DNA of 21,939 nt, taken from contig MGQK01000010.1 of assembly GCA_001797815.1 (NCBI GenBank), forward strand, positions 1 through 21,939, read 5' to 3'. Positions 15,833 through 21,939 of this stretch are shown piece after piece. A program made the position numbers and the translations under genes. The notes under the pieces were generated by a model. That model ran no database searches. It was not told the origin of the DNA and saw nothing but the letters and a program-made list of their open reading frames with translations. Every line of letters starts with the position of its first letter. Position 1 is the stretch's first letter. The DNA is from Deltaproteobacteria bacterium RBG_13_61_14. Its GTDB lineage: Bacteria > RBG-13-61-14.

Positions 15833-16283
15833 GCGCTTGGTGCTGGACTGCTCGGTCGCTGTGAAATGGTATTTGCTCGATGAAGAGGACTCCGACCTGG
15901 CGAGATTCTTCCTTTTAAGTTTTCTCAACCATGATATTGAATTCCATGCGCCTGAATTGCTGAAATACGAAGTGGCTCATGCCCTGACCAAGGCCCAGCG
16001 CTCGCAAAAACGGCGATTTTCTCAAACCGAGATTCAAGAGGGGTTTCATCATTTTCTTAAACTTCCCGTTAAGTTCCATTCTTTGTCTGATTCGGTCCTT
16101 GAAGAGGTAATCGCTTTCGCCAACCGCTTTCATCGGAACTTCTATGACCGCTGTTACCTTTGGCTGGCGGAGCAATGGGACTGTGCCTGGCTAACCGCTG
16201 AAATGAAATTCCACGGGCCTTTTCCCCTGGGCTTTCCTAAGAATCGAATCCGACTGCTTGGTTCAAAGCCACCCAATGAGTAA
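15825..16283 (+). CDS. vapC: PIN-domain ribonuclease toxin (VapC-like)
   Basis: The 152-aa PIN-domain protein shows Asp8 in LVLDCSVAVKWY, Glu49 in PELLKYEVAHAL and Asp108 in FYDRCYLWLAEQ. Family members typically cleave tRNA or rRNA. The usual fourth acidic position TAD is TAE here (Glu126), a conservative change that could keep Mg2+ binding. The gene overlaps its antitoxin by 8 bp and the DUF3786 start by 8 bp. Base composition is AT-richer than the acs operon, in line with later arrival. The toxin identity is well supported; activity is not known. Confidence 0.85.
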   Translation: MTERLVLDCSVAVKWYLLDEEDSDLARFFLLSFLNHDIEFHAPELLKYEVAHALTKAQRSQKRRFSQTEIQEGFHHFLKLPVKFHSLSDSVLEEVIAFANRFHRNFYDRCYLWLAEQWDCAWLTAEMKFHGPFPLGFPKNRIRLLGSKPPNE

Positions 16284-16974
16284 GATCAAACCGCCGAATC
16301 GGGATCTCGTGAGTATGTATGAGGGGATCAAGCTGGAACTCCCCCAACAGGAGAATTACGAGACCGCGCATCGGATGGCCATCGCCAAACTGGCCGGCCT
16401 CAATTTCCAGGAACAATGCCGCAAAGCCGGGGCCGACCTGAGCACCGGCGCCGGCGAAACCCGGGCGCGCCTTTCCTTTTTGGGCCGGCCCCTGGTGGTC
16501 TCGCATCCCTCCGGCGCCATCCATTCCGAGACCGGGGAAGACGTCCCGCTCTGGGAAAAGATCATCACCCTGCATTACCTGATCCACGCCCGGGGCACTT
16601 CGCCCAGCGGCAACCTGGTCGCCTACAACGACATCCCCGACGGCCGGCTCTACTACCCCAACTTTATCAAGCGCACCTCCGAGCTTTTGCTGAAAGCCTA
16701 CGGGCAGAACCTGGAGGCCCTGGTCCAGGCCGCGGCCAAGCTGGGCGGCATCGAGCGGCCCGGGCTGGGCGACTACGGGGTGGTGATCCCGGCCTTGCCT
16801 CGGGTGGCCTATGTCTTTGTGATCTGGAAAGGCGACGAGGAATTTCCGCCCCAGGTCAACGTGGTCTTTGACCAAAACATCTCCGATTACCTCCCGGCCG
16901 AGGACATCACCGTGCTGGCGAACATGATTGCGGTGAAGTTGATGAAGGCGGGGAAGGAACCCACCCTTCGCTGA
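16276..16974 (+). CDS. DUF3786-family protein
   Basis: The 232-aa soluble protein matches my memory of DUF3786. Its segments are LWEKIITLHYLIHARGTSPSGN (about 95-116), DGRLYYPNFIKRTSELLLKAYG, ALPRVAYVFVIWKGDEEFPPQVNVVFD and a C-terminal ISDYLPAEDITVLANMI. The family has no established function as far as I know. It is found in anaerobes, often near corrinoid, CODH or Fe-S genes; that part is recollection. No Cys cluster is seen beyond a single Cys. I chose ATG 16276 (overlapping the vapC stop by 8 bp); a TTG at 16258 is less likely. A second CooC follows, so a role in metal-centre assembly is a reasonable inference only. Confidence 0.8.
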   Translation: MSKIKPPNRDLVSMYEGIKLELPQQENYETAHRMAIAKLAGLNFQEQCRKAGADLSTGAGETRARLSFLGRPLVVSHPSGAIHSETGEDVPLWEKIITLHYLIHARGTSPSGNLVAYNDIPDGRLYYPNFIKRTSELLLKAYGQNLEALVQAAAKLGGIERPGLGDYGVVIPALPRVAYVFVIWKGDEEFPPQVNVVFDQNISDYLPAEDITVLANMIAVKLMKAGKEPTLR

Positions 16975-16986
16975 CGCGAAGGGCGG
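16961..16986 (+). repeat. Palindrome around the DUF3786 stop codon
   Basis: CCACCCTTCGC (16961-16971) pairs with GCGAAGGGCGG (16976-16986) with one mismatch. The loop TGAC contains the TGA stop of the DUF3786 gene. It looks like a dispersed repeat that supplies the end of the gene. Confidence 0.7.
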
Positions 16987-17010
16987 GCTACAAGAAGGTA
17001 TTTTTCTCCG

Positions 17011-17799
17011 ATGAAAATTGCCATTTCCGGCAAAGGCGGGGTGGGCAAGACCACGCTGGCCGCCTTCCTGGCCCGGGCCTTGAAAGGCAAGGGCTACAAG
17101 GTTCTTTGCGTGGACGCGGACCCGGATGCCAACCTGGCCGGCGCGCTCGGATTCAAGGATGCGGGTTCCATTACGCCCATTGCGGAGATGAAGGAGTTGA
17201 TCGAGGAGCGCACCGGGGCCAAGCCCGGGACCATGGGCGGCTTTTTCAAGATGAACCCCAAGGTGGACGACTTGCCCGATGCCCTGGCCAAGGAGCAGGA
17301 CGGGATCCGGCTCATGGTCATGGGCACGGTCAAGACCGGCGGCTCGGGCTGTGTCTGCCCGGAGTCGGTGCTGCTCAAGAACCTGATCCAGCACCTGCTG
17401 ATCGAGCGCAAGGACGCGGTGATCATGGACATGGAGGCCGGGATCGAGCACCTGGGAAGGGCCACGGCCTTTGCGGTGGACCTGATGATCGTGGTGGTGG
17501 AGCCGGGCCGGAGGAGTTTGGAAACCGCGGCCGCGGTGAAGAAGCTCGCGGCGGAGATCGGGATCAAGAAGGTGGCCGCGGTGGGCTGCAAGGTGCGAAA
17601 TGACCAGGACGCCGAGTTCCTGAAGCGCGAACTCGACATCCCCTTCCTCGGCTACCTCCCCTTCCGCCAGGAAATCATCCAGGCCGACCTGGAAGGCAAG
17701 CCCGCCTTCGAACTCGCCCCGGACCTCCTGGTCGTGGCTGAAGACCTGGTCAGCAAGATCGAAGCAATGCTGAAAAAAGATATACTAATGGGAGCATGA
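17011..17799 (+). CDS. cooC2: CooC-type Ni-insertion ATPase (second copy)
   Basis: The 262-aa SIMIBI-class NTPase has the deviant Walker A GKGGVGKTT (8-16), VDADPDANLAGALG, the metal-binding CXC motif Cys114-Val-Cys116 (GSGCVCPES) and the MDMEAGIEHLGRATAF switch region. CooC1 of Rhodospirillum-type systems has its CXC at nearly the same position (112/114). This copy therefore looks closer to the CODH-maturation CooC, whereas the copy after acsV is more AcsF-like. Only an AGAAGG-like ribosome site is seen, about 13 bases before the ATG. The last codons and the stop lie in the left arm of an inverted-repeat element (17783-17910), so the natural C terminus may have been replaced. Confidence 0.93.
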   Translation: MKIAISGKGGVGKTTLAAFLARALKGKGYKVLCVDADPDANLAGALGFKDAGSITPIAEMKELIEERTGAKPGTMGGFFKMNPKVDDLPDALAKEQDGIRLMVMGTVKTGGSGCVCPESVLLKNLIQHLLIERKDAVIMDMEAGIEHLGRATAFAVDLMIVVVEPGRRSLETAAAVKKLAAEIGIKKVAAVGCKVRNDQDAEFLKRELDIPFLGYLPFRQEIIQADLEGKPAFELAPDLLVVAEDLVSKIEAMLKKDILMGA

Positions 17800-17910
17800 A
17801 ATATTGGACACTTCCAGCGGCGGGCAAACCCCGTAGGGGCACGGCATGCCGTGCCCCTACAATCTGTGCCGGGGTTCCTCACTGTCCAATGAATAGCGCT
17901 CCCATTAGTA
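17783..17910. mobile_element. Nested inverted-repeat element (MITE-like) 1
   Basis: Outer arms TACTAATGGGAGC (17783-17795) and GCTCCCATTAGTA (17898-17910) are perfect complements. A second pair is ATTGGACA (17803-17810) / TGTCCAAT (17883-17890). A third is AACCCC (17827-17832) / GGGGTT (17871-17876). The core is a 28-nt perfect palindrome (17833-17860, half site GTAGGGGCACGGCA). It has no ORF. It overlaps the cooC2 stop and reaches to 3 bases before the TPR gene start. It is either a non-autonomous transposon-like element with a REP palindrome inside, or a fold-back regulatory RNA. Confidence 0.7.
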
Positions 17911-17912
17911 AG

Positions 17913-18920
17913 ATGAGATTGCTTCCCCTCGCGCTTTTTTTAGCCTTGGCCCTTCCTTTTCCCGCCTTTTCAGAATCTCTCCGCACCGACATCTTCCCCG
18001 GCGAGTGCGAGCCGCAAATCTCGGACGCGATCCTGCGCGCTTATGATTTGGCCCTGGACCGGAATTATGAGGCGGCCAAACAGATCTGCGAGAATTTGGA
18101 ACGCGACTATCCGGACAGCCCGTCCGGGTCGGCCGGGCTGATGACCTTATACCAGGTGATGATGCTGGAGAATGACGATTACAGCTACGATGCCGAGATG
18201 CGTGCGGCCGCGGTCCGCAACCAGGCCGCGATCGGGCGGTTCCTCAAGACCGCCCCGAAAAACGCCTGGTCCTACACCCTGGTCGGCGCGAGCTGGGGCA
18301 TCCAGGGAATCTATTACCTGCGGCGGGATGAGTATTGGCTCGGCTTTTATCGGGGGATCAACGCGCTTCGCTACCTCCGGGCAGCGTTGGAGATCAACCC
18401 GGACGACTGGGAAGCGCGCCTGGGCTTAGGCATATTTATTTACTACCGGAGCGCTTATGCTTCTTTCATTCCTCTTTTCTTCCCGGACCAGCGAGCCGAA
18501 GGAATCCGTGAGGTGAAACAAGCTGGCCGGCATCGGCCTTACCTTCACGAGGTCTCCCGGATCGCGCTCTATCACATCTACCTCAATGAGAAGGATTACG
18601 ACCGCGGCCTGGCCATCATGGAGGAACTGCTGGCCGAACGGCCCCAGTTCGTGGTCTATGACCAGTTCGCCGGCCGGGCCCTGATGCAGAAGGGGGACTT
18701 TCAGGGCGCCCTGCCCTATTACCGCCGCATCCAGGAGATTGACCCTTCGCTGTATCTGCCCCTGTTCAAGATCGGCGAGTGCTGCTTCCGCCTGGGCGAG
18801 GACGCCGAGGCCCAGTCTTACCTGCAAAAATTCCTGGAGCAGACCCAGAACCCGGACCCGAGCTATGTCCATTCGGCCCGGTCTTACCTCAGAGAGATCC
18901 AGGCGCGCTCCGGCTCCTAG
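17913..18920 (+). CDS. Exported tetratricopeptide-repeat protein
   Basis: The product is 335 aa. The N terminus MRLLPLALFLALALPFPAFSES is a Sec signal peptide, with likely cleavage after AFS, so the protein acts outside the cytoplasmic membrane. The rest is helical TPR-like. One repeat is near residues 26-60 (DLALDRNYEAAKQICENLERDYPDS), one around 145-165 (INALRYLRAALEINPDDWEA), and a C-terminal pair is in the last third (YDRGLAIMEELLAERP; FQGALPYYRRIQEIDPS; AEAQSYLQKFLEQ). No catalytic motif is seen. I placed the start at 17913 because the signal peptide begins there. ATG 17889 would add eight residues (MNSAPISK), and an upstream ATG at 17796 translates the repeat. Both gene ends touch inverted-repeat elements. 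No functional link to the acs genes is visible. Confidence 0.85.
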   Translation: MRLLPLALFLALALPFPAFSESLRTDIFPGECEPQISDAILRAYDLALDRNYEAAKQICENLERDYPDSPSGSAGLMTLYQVMMLENDDYSYDAEMRAAAVRNQAAIGRFLKTAPKNAWSYTLVGASWGIQGIYYLRRDEYWLGFYRGINALRYLRAALEINPDDWEARLGLGIFIYYRSAYASFIPLFFPDQRAEGIREVKQAGRHRPYLHEVSRIALYHIYLNEKDYDRGLAIMEELLAERPQFVVYDQFAGRALMQKGDFQGALPYYRRIQEIDPSLYLPLFKIGECCFRLGEDAEAQSYLQKFLEQTQNPDPSYVHSARSYLREIQARSGS

Positions 18921-19050
18921 TGTCGTGTCCCAGAAGTCCATTAACTATTTTCACCGGGGGTAGGGGCGGTTCGCGAACCGCCCCTACTGGCGAATCCCAA
19001 CCTTTTTCGTGGCGAAGATTATGCAAATCGTTTACGGGACATGACACTAG
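18917..19050. mobile_element. Nested inverted-repeat element (MITE-like) 2, between convergent genes
   Basis: Terminal arms CTAGTGTCGTGTCCC (18917-18931) and GGGACATGACACTAG (19036-19050) are complementary over 15 bases with one mismatch. Inside is a 28-nt perfect palindrome (18960-18987, half site GTAGGGGCGGTTCG). The left arm includes the TPR stop codon; the right arm ends 3 bases before the znuB stop. It has no ORF. Besides being an element, it could act as a two-way transcription terminator. Confidence 0.7.
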
Positions 19051-19052
19051 CT

Positions 19053-19928
19053 TTATTGCTTCTTGGCCAGAGCCGGTTGGGGCGGACGCAGGCGGCGGGA
19101 GAAGAAGAAGCCGATGGTGACCAGGAGGTAAACGGCGCCGGCCAGGACGATGATGGTGGCGCCGGCGGGAAGGTCCGGGCTGTAGCTGAGGGCCAATCCG
19201 GCGGTGGTGAAGAGGGCGCTGAACAAGGCGGAGAGCGCCATCATCTGCCACAGGGTCTTGGAGAAGCGGCTGGCCACGGCCACGGGCAAGGGGAGGAGCG
19301 CGATGACCATGACGATGCCCACCACGGTCAGGAGCAGCACCACGGTGAGCGCGGTGATCCCCAGCAGGAGCAGGTAATAGAACTCCACCCGCAGACCGCG
19401 CAGGCGGGAAAACTCCTCGTCAAAACAAACGGCCAGGAACTGGTTGTAGAACAGGAGCACCAGGCCCACAATCAGGGCATCGAGACCCGCGATCAGCCAG
19501 ATGTCTTCGGGCGTGACCATGAGGATGCTGCCGAAAAGGTAGCTCATCAGGTCTTGGCCGTAGCCGGGGGTGCGGGAAATGAAGATGATCCCGACCGCCA
19601 TGCCCACGGCCCAGAGCGCCCCGATCACGGTGTCCTCCCGTTCCTTGGCGCGCAGGCTGACCAAGCCGATGATGAGCGCGGCCAGGAGCGCGGCGAAGAG
19701 GGCGCCGTGCAGCGGCTTCAGCGCCTGCCACTGGTAAACCACCTGGAGGTAACGGACCGCGCCCATGCCGCCCAGCACGCAATGGGCGATGGCGCCGGCG
19801 AGGTAGCTGATCCGGCGCGCCACCACGTAAGTCCCGACCATGCCGCAGGCGATGCTGGCCAAAAGCCCGGTGAGCAGGGCGTATTGCAGGAAAGCGTGCT
19901 CTTGGAGGTCGGAGAGGAATTCCATCAA
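19053..19928 (-). CDS. znuB: Zn/Mn ABC transporter permease (ZnuB/MntB family)
   Basis: The 291-aa integral membrane protein has about eight or nine hydrophobic helices. It carries the family start pattern LLTGLLASIACGMVGTYVVARRISYLAGAIAHCVLGGMG and a late VVGIVMVIALLPLPVAVA segment, typical of ABC-3 permeases for Zn2+/Mn2+ (and Fe2+). The ATG overlaps the znuC stop by 4 bp. The last residues (PPQPALAKKQ) are a cytoplasmic tail. Its stop lies next to inverted-repeat element 2. The metal is not decidable from the permease alone. Confidence 0.92.
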   Translation of the reverse strand: MMEFLSDLQEHAFLQYALLTGLLASIACGMVGTYVVARRISYLAGAIAHCVLGGMGAVRYLQVVYQWQALKPLHGALFAALLAALIIGLVSLRAKEREDTVIGALWAVGMAVGIIFISRTPGYGQDLMSYLFGSILMVTPEDIWLIAGLDALIVGLVLLFYNQFLAVCFDEEFSRLRGLRVEFYYLLLLGITALTVVLLLTVVGIVMVIALLPLPVAVASRFSKTLWQMMALSALFSALFTTAGLALSYSPDLPAGATIIVLAGAVYLLVTIGFFFSRRLRPPQPALAKKQ

Positions 19929-20743
19929 GGAGTGCCCTTTCCCGGGTAGCGGGGGTTGTGGTGCACGGAGCGGTGTTCGCTCTCCAGGATCTCGTGGGCC
20001 GCCTCGTGGGTTAAGGTGGAGGCGGAGCGCATCCGCACGGTCCGCTTGACATAGACCACATAATGGACGTATTTGGAGACAAAGGACAGGTCATGGGAGA
20101 CGAGCACGATGCTCAGGCGGCGGTTGAGCAGGCGCAAGAGCTCATACAGCTCGTGTTCCGAGACCACGTCCAGGTTGGCCGTGGGCTCGTCGAGCAAGAG
20201 CAGATCGGGATCGCTGACCAGGGCCCGGGCGATCAACACCCGCTGGCGCTGGCCGCCGGAGAGGGCGGAAAAATGGCGGTGGGCATAGTCCCGGTCCAAC
20301 CCCAACTCGCGCAAGACCGCTTCGGCCTGGTCCTTGTCCGAACTGCGATAAGGCCCGAAGGTGCGCCGGTGGCCGAGTCGTCCCATCAGCACCACGTCCA
20401 TCACGCTCACCGGGAACTGGAGGTCGAGATGAGCATGCTGAGGGACGTAGCCGATCCGGTTTCGGGCCAGGGCCGGCGGCAGGCCGAAGACCCGGACCGT
20501 GCCTTGGCCCGGATAGATCAAGCCCAGGACCAGCTTGAGCAGGGTGGACTTGCCCCCGCCGTTCGGACCCACGATGCTGACAAAGTCCCCCTTGGAAATA
20601 GCCAGCGAAACGTCCTCCAAAACCGGCGGGCCGTCATAGGAAAAGGACAGGTTTTCCATGAACACGACCGGAGACGAATCCCCCGCGGTCTTGGCCTCTG
20701 AAGGAGTCTTGGGTTTTCGATTCAGCCGGTTCGTGAACATCAT
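19925..20743 (-). CDS. znuC: Zn/Mn ABC transporter ATPase
   Basis: The 272-aa ATPase powers the importer from the cytoplasmic side. It has all ABC motifs: Walker A GPNGGGKST (59-67), Q-loop Gln102 in YVPQ, signature LSGGQ (161-165), Walker B LLLLDEP (181-187) and H-loop His217 (SHD). About 25 extra residues at the N terminus precede the conserved domain, starting with a double Met (MMFTNR), so the true start is uncertain; an internal Met at residue 29 (FMENLSFSY) is an alternative. It overlaps znuA and znuB by 4 bp each, indicating one transcript with coupled translation. Confidence 0.93.
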   Translation of the reverse strand: MMFTNRLNRKPKTPSEAKTAGDSSPVVFMENLSFSYDGPPVLEDVSLAISKGDFVSIVGPNGGGKSTLLKLVLGLIYPGQGTVRVFGLPPALARNRIGYVPQHAHLDLQFPVSVMDVVLMGRLGHRRTFGPYRSSDKDQAEAVLRELGLDRDYAHRHFSALSGGQRQRVLIARALVSDPDLLLLDEPTANLDVVSEHELYELLRLLNRRLSIVLVSHDLSFVSKYVHYVVYVKRTVRMRSASTLTHEAAHEILESEHRSVHHNPRYPGKGTP

Positions 20744-21645
20744 TGGCTCCGATGGAACTGACCCTCGGTCAGGGCTTGGCGGATCTGGCCGGCCATGGCC
20801 TCCAGGTTGTGAAGGTAATCCGGCGCCAACGGATCCATGGCGACCACGGTAGCGCCCACCGCCGCGGCCACCGCCTCCGCGCTTTTTCTCGAGAATTGCG
20901 GCTCGATGAAGATCACCTTCACCTGTTCCTGCTTGGCCAGATCAATCAGGTCCGCGAGCTCCTTGGCGCTCGGCTCTTTGCCTTCGCTCTCCACCGCCAC
21001 CTGCTTCAGCCCGTAAGCCGCGCCGAAATAGCCAAAGGCCGGGTGATAGACCATGAAGCTTTGGCCCTTGAGCGGCGCCAGGGTGGCCGCGATCTCCGCG
21101 TTCACCCGGTCGAGGTCCGCGGCAAAGGCCTGGAGGTTCTTCTCGTATTCCGCGGCGTGAGCCGGGTCGAGCTGGCTCAGGGTGACGGCGATGGTGCCCG
21201 CCTGGATCTTGACCAGCTTGGGATCCAACCAGATGTGGGGATCGGGCGCGCCGCGGGGGAGGTTGGCATCCTGGTCCGGCGCGGTCATCGGGAGAAGTTG
21301 AATCCCCGAGCGGGTGTCCACCACCTTGAGCTCTTTAAAAGCGTCGCTGATCTTGGCCAGCAGCGCATCTTCAAAGGGGACCCCGATCCGAAAATAGACC
21401 TGGGCTTCCGCCAAGCGGGCAACTTGTTTGGGCGTCGGCTCATAGCTGTGCGGCGACTGTCCCGGCCCAACCAGGACTTCCATGTCCACGTCCGGTCCGC
21501 CGATCCTTTCCACAAAATATTTCTGGGGCAGGATGCTCACCACGACCTTGAGCTTGGACGAAGGGTTTTCAGCCGCGAAAAAAGGCCCACTCCGCCCGAG
21601 AATGAGAAAGGAAAAAACCAAGGCAAGATGAAATTCCCGGGTCAC
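20740..21645 (-). CDS. znuA: Zn/Mn-binding periplasmic/lipid-side substrate-binding protein
   Basis: The 301-aa cluster A-I solute-binding protein captures Zn2+ or Mn2+ outside the membrane and delivers it to ZnuB. It has an N-terminal signal peptide (about 1-25, ending FFAAEN), with no lipobox Cys. Metal ligands are His66 (PGQSPHSYEPTP), His137 (DPHIWLDPK), His201 (VYHPAFGYF) and Asp271 (MDPLAPDYL). The acidic, His-rich loop common in ZnuA is missing; only TAPDQDANLPRGAP occupies that region, so Mn2+ or Fe2+ cannot be excluded. The GTG start is 7 bases after AAGGAGG (21653-21659, minus strand). It is the first gene of the znuACB operon. Confidence 0.93.
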   Translation of the reverse strand: MTREFHLALVFSFLILGRSGPFFAAENPSSKLKVVVSILPQKYFVERIGGPDVDMEVLVGPGQSPHSYEPTPKQVARLAEAQVYFRIGVPFEDALLAKISDAFKELKVVDTRSGIQLLPMTAPDQDANLPRGAPDPHIWLDPKLVKIQAGTIAVTLSQLDPAHAAEYEKNLQAFAADLDRVNAEIAATLAPLKGQSFMVYHPAFGYFGAAYGLKQVAVESEGKEPSAKELADLIDLAKQEQVKVIFIEPQFSRKSAEAVAAAVGATVVAMDPLAPDYLHNLEAMAGQIRQALTEGQFHRSQ

Positions 21646-21939
21646 CGGGCAACCTCCTTTGCCGGCACTTTGCCGCGACGCCCTGCCCTATCTTAATTAG
21701 CCGGGATCCTTTTGCTGGAGCGGTTGCAATGACTATTTCCCGGATAACGGCTTGCTATTAGGTTGACCCTGCCTCGAAAGTTTGTCAAGCGACTCTGGTC
21801 CCTTGCCCTCCCTCAGTTTTTTTCTGCACCGCATATTTTCGGCCTTCGTAGTGGCGCAATTCATTGCGCCCCGTCCCGGCAAGGGCGCGATAAATCGCGC
21901 CCCTACCCCCGGTTTCCGGAAAACTGCGGGAGGGCAAGA
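21646..21939. other. Upstream region of znuA, no gene seen
   Basis: There is no supported ORF. A TTGACA on the minus strand (21788-21783) lacks a well-spaced -10 partner. I could not identify a clear Zur/MntR operator. The only distinct feature is the tandem-hairpin repeat at 21848-21906. Confidence 0.4.
21848..21906. repeat. Tandem-hairpin REP-like repeat
   Basis: The first stem is GGCGCAAT (21853-21860) / ATTGCGCC (21863-21870). The second stem is GGGCGCGAT (21883-21891) / ATCGCGCCC (21894-21902). The whole is framed by GTAG (21848-21851) and CTAC (21903-21906). It shares the GTAG...CTAC frame with the cores of the two nested elements and the second stem with the acsC-acsE palindrome. Confidence 0.75.

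Noticed and set aside
17796-17912. Upstream start of the TPR protein
   Set aside because: It would put 39 repeat-derived residues in front of a clear signal peptide.
21661-21840. Zur/MntR operator and promoter of znuA
   Set aside because: A TTGACA is present but no -10 at proper spacing, and no convincing operator dyad was found by eye.

Overview
The window comes from an anaerobic bacterium that makes or breaks acetyl-CoA by the Wood-Ljungdahl (reductive acetyl-CoA) pathway. The CO dehydrogenase/acetyl-CoA synthase genes are of the bacterial type: separate AcsA and AcsB, CFeSP AcsC/AcsD, methyltransferase AcsE and the reductive activator AcsV. DNA is GC-rich, with very strong AAGGAGG ribosome sites and many short palindromic repeats, including arms of the form GTAGGGGC...GCCCCTAC. 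I cannot name the phylum from sequence alone. An uncultivated lineage of the Omnitrophota or Desulfobacterota kind would fit, but that is a guess.

Layout. 1-1380 (+): a TrkH potassium channel subunit cut by the window edge. 1381-1708: non-coding, with a REP-like repeat. 1709-2125 (-): a small protein resembling gluconate 2-dehydrogenase subunit 3, with a near-consensus promoter. 2228-2977 (+): an alpha/beta hydrolase. 2978-3436: an AT-rich non-coding stretch with a consensus promoter and a leader of about 370 nt. 3437-15507 (+): the main operon folD-acsV-cooC-orf74-acsD-acsA-acsB-acsC-acsE. 15641-16283 (+): an AT-richer vapBC-like toxin-antitoxin pair. 16276-17799 (+): a DUF3786 gene and a second cooC. 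17913-18920 (+): an exported TPR protein bracketed by two nested inverted-repeat elements. 19053-21645 (-): znuA-znuC-znuB, a Zn/Mn ABC importer with 4-bp overlaps. 21646-21939: the znu upstream region with a tandem-hairpin repeat.

How the genes work together. FolD interconverts methylene-, methenyl- and formyl-THF. AcsE passes the methyl group of methyl-THF to the corrinoid protein AcsC/AcsD, and AcsV re-reduces the inactive Co(II) corrinoid. AcsA (Ni-Fe-S CODH) makes CO from CO2, and AcsB joins CO, methyl and CoA. Two CooC ATPases, each with a CXC metal-binding motif, are likely Ni-loading factors for AcsA and/or AcsB. Methylene-THF reductase, formyl-THF synthetase and formate dehydrogenase are not in the window and must lie elsewhere.

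The most unusual points are these. The CODH frame has an in-frame N-terminal extension of about 163 residues (NuoE-like helical segment, AT-hook-like RGRP, Pro/Ala-rich linker) ahead of a perfect internal Shine-Dalgarno and ATG, so two isoforms are possible. An unrecognised 74-aa gene lies inside the operon. Hairpins occur at three operon junctions. A toxin-antitoxin pair sits in the middle of the locus and overlaps the DUF3786 gene.
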